Source of the DNA: Bacillota bacterium
GTDB taxonomy: Bacteria > Bacillota > Clostridia > Acetivibrionales > DTU013
Reading direction: 5' to 3'
DNA: 8,506 bases
NCBI GenBank assembly: GCA_023409615.1
Contig: JAEYRF010000116.1
Location: forward strand, 1-8,506
A program made the translations under genes and the position numbers. The notes beneath the pieces are model-generated. The model had not been told where the DNA came from and made no database searches. It saw only the letters and a program-made list of their open reading frames with translations. Of this stretch, positions 6,204-8,506 are shown piece by piece. Each line of letters starts with the position of its first letter. Position 1 is the stretch's first letter.

Positions 6204-6467
6204 TTACCTTCTAGGTTCAACAATTAGTTTGATAGCAGTCCTTTCCTCTCCATCAATCATAATATCGGTGAAGGCCGGAATACAAATTAGCTCGATTCCG
6301 GAAGGAGCTACAAATCCGCGCGCGATTGCAACTGCCTTCACTGCCTGGTTCAATGCACCGGCGCCGATCGCCTGCATTTCAGCCATACCCCTTTCTCTGA
6401 TAACACCTGCCAAAGCTCCTGCAATGGAATTTGGGCTAGACTTTGCTGAGATTTTTAAGACATCCAT
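6204..6467 (-). CDS. spoVS: Stage V sporulation protein S
   Basis: An 87-residue protein matching SpoVS along its whole length. It begins MDVLKISAKSSPNSIAGALA, continues with AEMQAIGAGALNQAVKA (29-45) and IARGFVAPSGIEL (48-60), and ends near the motif TAIKLIVEP. SpoVS is a small dimeric Alba-like protein; in Bacillus subtilis it is needed for normal coat assembly and progress through stage V, and it affects septation. The ATG has AGGGGGT 8 bases upstream. The gene is a single-gene unit, with a consensus sigma-H promoter in front and a terminator behind, even though it keeps the conserved position after rny and ymdB. Confidence 0.97.
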   Translation of the reverse strand: MDVLKISAKSSPNSIAGALAGVIRERGMAEMQAIGAGALNQAVKAVAIARGFVAPSGIELICIPAFTDIMIDGEERTAIKLIVEPRR

Positions 6468-6511
6468 AATTTTTACCCCCTAATGCATACAAAATAATAT
6501 AGATTGAATAA

Positions 6512-6538
6512 ATTCTACATAAATATCCAAATTCCTTT
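6512..6538 (-). promoter_or_regulatory. Sigma-H promoter of spoVS
   Basis: On the minus strand AAAGGAATT (6538-6530) matches the sigma-H -35 consensus RnAGGAwWW at every fixed position, and GTAGAAT (6518-6512) matches RnnGAAT, with the expected 11-base spacer. Initiation near 6505 gives a leader of about 38 bases. Bacillus subtilis spoVS is known to depend on sigma-H, so the regulation appears conserved. Confidence 0.75.
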
Positions 6539-6567
6539 TTATTTAGTTAAATTTTAGAAATTTTAAT

Positions 6568-6620
6568 AATTTGCATAAATGTTAAGTGTGAAATGGTATG
6601 TTATATACTATATGCAAATT
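6568..6620. repeat. Perfect 10-bp inverted repeat between ymdB and spoVS
   Basis: AATTTGCATA (6568-6577) and TATGCAAATT (6611-6620) are perfect reverse complements 33 bases apart. They start about 30 bp upstream of the sigma-H -35 box and about 18 bp beyond the ymdB stop. There is no T-run, so a terminator is unlikely. It could be a paired operator that loops DNA above the spoVS promoter, or an RNA stem stabilising the ymdB message end. Confidence 0.4.
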
Positions 6621-6638
6621 GATATAAATGTGATTTAT

Positions 6639-7412
6639 TTACATTTCAAATACTCTTGATAAACGTTTAATAGATATTGTCCTACCCGTTAAATCATCGA
6701 TATCAAGAATAACAGCATTAAACTGAACACTGCCTTTTGCCAGTTCGAATCGGACAGGCATACAAAGTCGGAATTTCTCAAGAATAATGTCCTTATCTAC
6801 ACCGATAATTCCTTCATACGGGCCGGTCATCCCAACATCAGAAATGAATGCGGTTCCACAGGGAAGGATTCGCTCATCAGCCGTCTGAACATGTGTATGG
6901 GTGCCAAGAACTGCACTGACTCTTCCATCTGCATGCCAGGCGATGGCACATTTCTCCGAAGTTGCTTCCGCATGCATATCTACAATGCAAACCTTAACCT
7001 TGCTTTTTATATATTCCAGTTCTCTGTCCAGTGCTTTGAACGGGCAGTCCTGAGGGTCCATATACACCCTTCCGATTAAATTGATGATACCAAGCTTTCC
7101 ATCGATAATAGCAGAGCCTTTACCCGGAACATCGGATGGATAATTCGCCGGACGTACAATCCTTGTATCAGTATCGATAAAGTTGTGGATCTCTTTTTTA
7201 GACCATGTATGGTTTCCCAATGTCAACGCATCGATCCCAAGTTTATATAGTTCCTGAGCCAGTACAAATGTAATACCGGAACCGCCTGCTGCATTTTCAC
7301 CGTTAGCTATACAATAATCAAAGGAAAGTTCTTTACGCAGTACAGATAAATATTCTTTTATAGCCTTTCGACCTGGACTTCCAACAATATCACCTATGAA
7401 TAATACCTTCAA
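6639..7412 (-). CDS. ymdB: YmdB-type metallophosphoesterase / 2',3'-cyclic nucleotide phosphodiesterase (TIGR00282 family)
   Basis: YmdB hydrolyses cyclic nucleotides in vitro and in Bacillus subtilis influences the choice between motility and biofilm formation. I start the protein at TTG 7412 (257 residues), giving fMet-KVLFIGDIVGSPGR, which aligns with the usual family start M-x-I/V-LFIGD-VGSPGR. Di-metal ligands in this numbering are Asp8 (GDIVG), Glu39 and Asn40 (GENAAGG), Asn67 and His68 (GNHTW), His147 (DMHAEATSEK) and His172/His174 (GTHTHVQTAD); Asp8, Glu39 and His68 fall at the same numbers as in the B. subtilis protein. The ATG at 7430 would add six residues that consist of the translated ribosome binding site. 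The gene sits between rny and spoVS, as in Bacillus, but behind a strong terminator, so it needs its own promoter or read-through; I found no convincing promoter. Confidence 0.95.
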   Translation of the reverse strand: MKVLFIGDIVGSPGRKAIKEYLSVLRKELSFDYCIANGENAAGGSGITFVLAQELYKLGIDALTLGNHTWSKKEIHNFIDTDTRIVRPANYPSDVPGKGSAIIDGKLGIINLIGRVYMDPQDCPFKALDRELEYIKSKVKVCIVDMHAEATSEKCAIAWHADGRVSAVLGTHTHVQTADERILPCGTAFISDVGMTGPYEGIIGVDKDIILEKFRLCMPVRFELAKGSVQFNAVILDIDDLTGRTISIKRLSRVFEM

Positions 7413-7418
7413 TTGAGG

Positions 7419-7425
7419 CTCCTCC
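7419..7425 (-). promoter_or_regulatory. Ribosome binding site that decides the ymdB start
   Basis: GGAGGAG on the minus strand, 6 bases before TTG 7412. The in-frame ATG at 7430 lies upstream of this site and has no purine-rich site of its own. Confidence 0.75.
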
Positions 7426-7482
7426 GTCATATATAGAAATGAGTTATTATCTTTATATACAATTCTTACTTATCCAATATAA

Positions 7483-7514
7483 CACAAAAAGCGTGTATAA
7501 ACACGCTTTTTGTG
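7483..7514 (-). terminator. Strong terminator after rny (likely bidirectional)
   Basis: CACAAAAAGCGTGT and ACACGCTTTTTGTG form a perfect 14-bp stem with an ATAA loop. The stem has A-runs and T-runs at symmetrical places, so a U-tract follows the GC core on both strands. It lies 41 bp beyond the rny stop codon and 53 bp before the ymdB ribosome binding site, separating the two genes. Confidence 0.85.
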
Positions 7515-7555
7515 GCACTTCTTTGAGATTTTTTCAGGCTCACAGGCCTTAATTT

Positions 7556-8506
7556 TCATTTTGCATATTCAATTGATCTTGTCTCACGTATAACATTTAC
7601 TTTGATTTGACCGGGATATTCAAGTTCACTTTCGATCTTCTTGACAATTTCCCTTGCCTTTAGAACCATTTCGTCATCAGATATTTCTTCAGGTTTGACG
7701 ATAATCCGGATTTCTCTGCCAGCCTGTATTGCATAGCATTTCTCGACGCCCGGGAAGGAATTTGCTATCTCCTCCAGCTTGTCAATCCTCTTGATATAAG
7801 ACTCCAGAGTCTCTCTTCTGGCACCGGGTCTTGCAGCCGATATGGAATCGGCGGCCTGAACAAGTACTGCAATAAGAGATGTTGGCTCTACGTCCCCATG
7901 GTGTGATTGAATCGCATTGATTACATCGTTACCTTCTTTGTATTTCCTTGCAAGGTCAGCTCCTATTGTAACGTGTGATCCTTCCATTTCATGGTCTACG
8001 GCTTTTCCTATGTCATGCAGAAGACCTGCTCTTTTTGCAAGCATAACATCTGCTCCCAGTTCTGAGGCCATAATGCCTGCGAGGGTCGAAACCTCGATCG
8101 AGTGGTTCAGGACATTCTGTCCATAACTGGTTCTGAATCTGAGTTTACCAAGAAGTTTAATTACCTCAGGATGCAGGCCATGTACTCCGGTTTCAAACGT
8201 TGCACGATCGCCTTCCTGACGGATTGTATTCTCAACTTCCTTCTTTGCCTTTTCAACCATCTCTTCAATCCTGGCAGGATGTATTCTGCCGTCAAGGATC
8301 AACTTCTCAAGTGTAATCCTTGCTACCTCTCTTCTGATGGGGTCAAATCCTGACAGTATAACAGCTTCAGGAGTATCATCAATAATAAGGTCAATTCCCG
8401 TCAGAGTTTCGAGAGTTCTGATATTTCTGCCTTCACGGCCAATAATACGGCCTTTCATTTCATCGTTAGGCAATGGGACTACAGATACTGTAGTTTCTGA
8501 CACATG
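7556..8506 (-). CDS. rny: Ribonuclease Y (partial; N-terminus beyond the window)
   Basis: RNase Y is the membrane-anchored endoribonuclease that starts decay of many mRNAs in Firmicutes. About 317 C-terminal residues are present and the frame runs off the right edge; the GTG near the edge is an internal codon, not a start. Missing are the N-terminal membrane anchor and the long coiled coil, about 200 residues by comparison with the roughly 520-residue family. Numbered from that GTG, the KH RNA-binding domain has GRIIGREGRNIRTLE (18-32) and the HD catalytic domain has HSIEVSTLAG (134-143), AGLLHDIGKAVDHE (159-172, metal-binding His163-Asp164) and QAADSISAARPGARRETLE (216-234). The C-terminus ends RETRSIEYAK, as in the Bacillus protein. 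A strong terminator follows. Confidence 0.98.
   Translation of the reverse strand, partial: HVSETTVSVVPLPNDEMKGRIIGREGRNIRTLETLTGIDLIIDDTPEAVILSGFDPIRREVARITLEKLILDGRIHPARIEEMVEKAKKEVENTIRQEGDRATFETGVHGLHPEVIKLLGKLRFRTSYGQNVLNHSIEVSTLAGIMASELGADVMLAKRAGLLHDIGKAVDHEMEGSHVTIGADLARKYKEGNDVINAIQSHHGDVEPTSLIAVLVQAADSISAARPGARRETLESYIKRIDKLEEIANSFPGVEKCYAIQAGREIRIIVKPEEISDDEMVLKAREIVKKIESELEYPGQIKVNVIRETRSIEYAK

Overview
The window looks like the chromosome of a spore-forming Firmicute of class Clostridia. Evidence: a SpoVS gene behind a sigma-H-type promoter, the rny / ymdB / spoVS gene order known from Bacillus, AT-rich intergenic DNA, strong AGGAGG ribosome binding sites and TTG start codons. 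The proteins read as low-GC Gram-positive, but I cannot assign a genus from sequence alone. All confidently called genes lie on the minus strand, so transcription runs from the right edge to the left.

Right to left: (1) the 3' two thirds of rny (RNase Y, cut by the window edge), closed by a perfect 14-bp-stem terminator; (2) a ymdB-type phosphodiesterase that probably starts at TTG; (3) spoVS, with a consensus sigma-H promoter and its own terminator; (4) a 50-residue YjcZ-like membrane peptide, shorter than a normal ORF cut-off, with a possible sigma-K promoter; (5) pgeF (Cu-oxidase_4 / YlmD family), 10 bp upstream of an oligopeptide-binding lipoprotein that has no permease or ATPase genes beside it; (6) a near-consensus sigma-A promoter driving lspA and an overlapping RluD-type pseudouridine synthase. 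Several products touch the envelope: the lipoprotein, the lipoprotein signal peptidase and the peptidoglycan-editing factor. RNase Y and YmdB act in RNA turnover and developmental decisions, and SpoVS and the YjcZ-like peptide in sporulation.

The left 1.5 kb is different in character. It holds no housekeeping genes. A roughly 250-bp GC-richer foldback element (about 1284-1533), whose two halves are inverted copies of each other, sits just downstream of the rluD gene. Next comes about 500 bp of AT-rich DNA with two perfect palindromes and no convincing gene. Then comes the N-terminal ATPase domain of a GHKL (sacsin/HSP90-like) protein that stops abruptly at a junction resembling an IS3-family terminus. 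I read this as an accessory or degraded region next to a conserved core block.

I see no complete new multi-gene system. The most interesting items are the foldback element, the unlisted YjcZ-like peptide with its promoter, and the interrupted ATPase gene.
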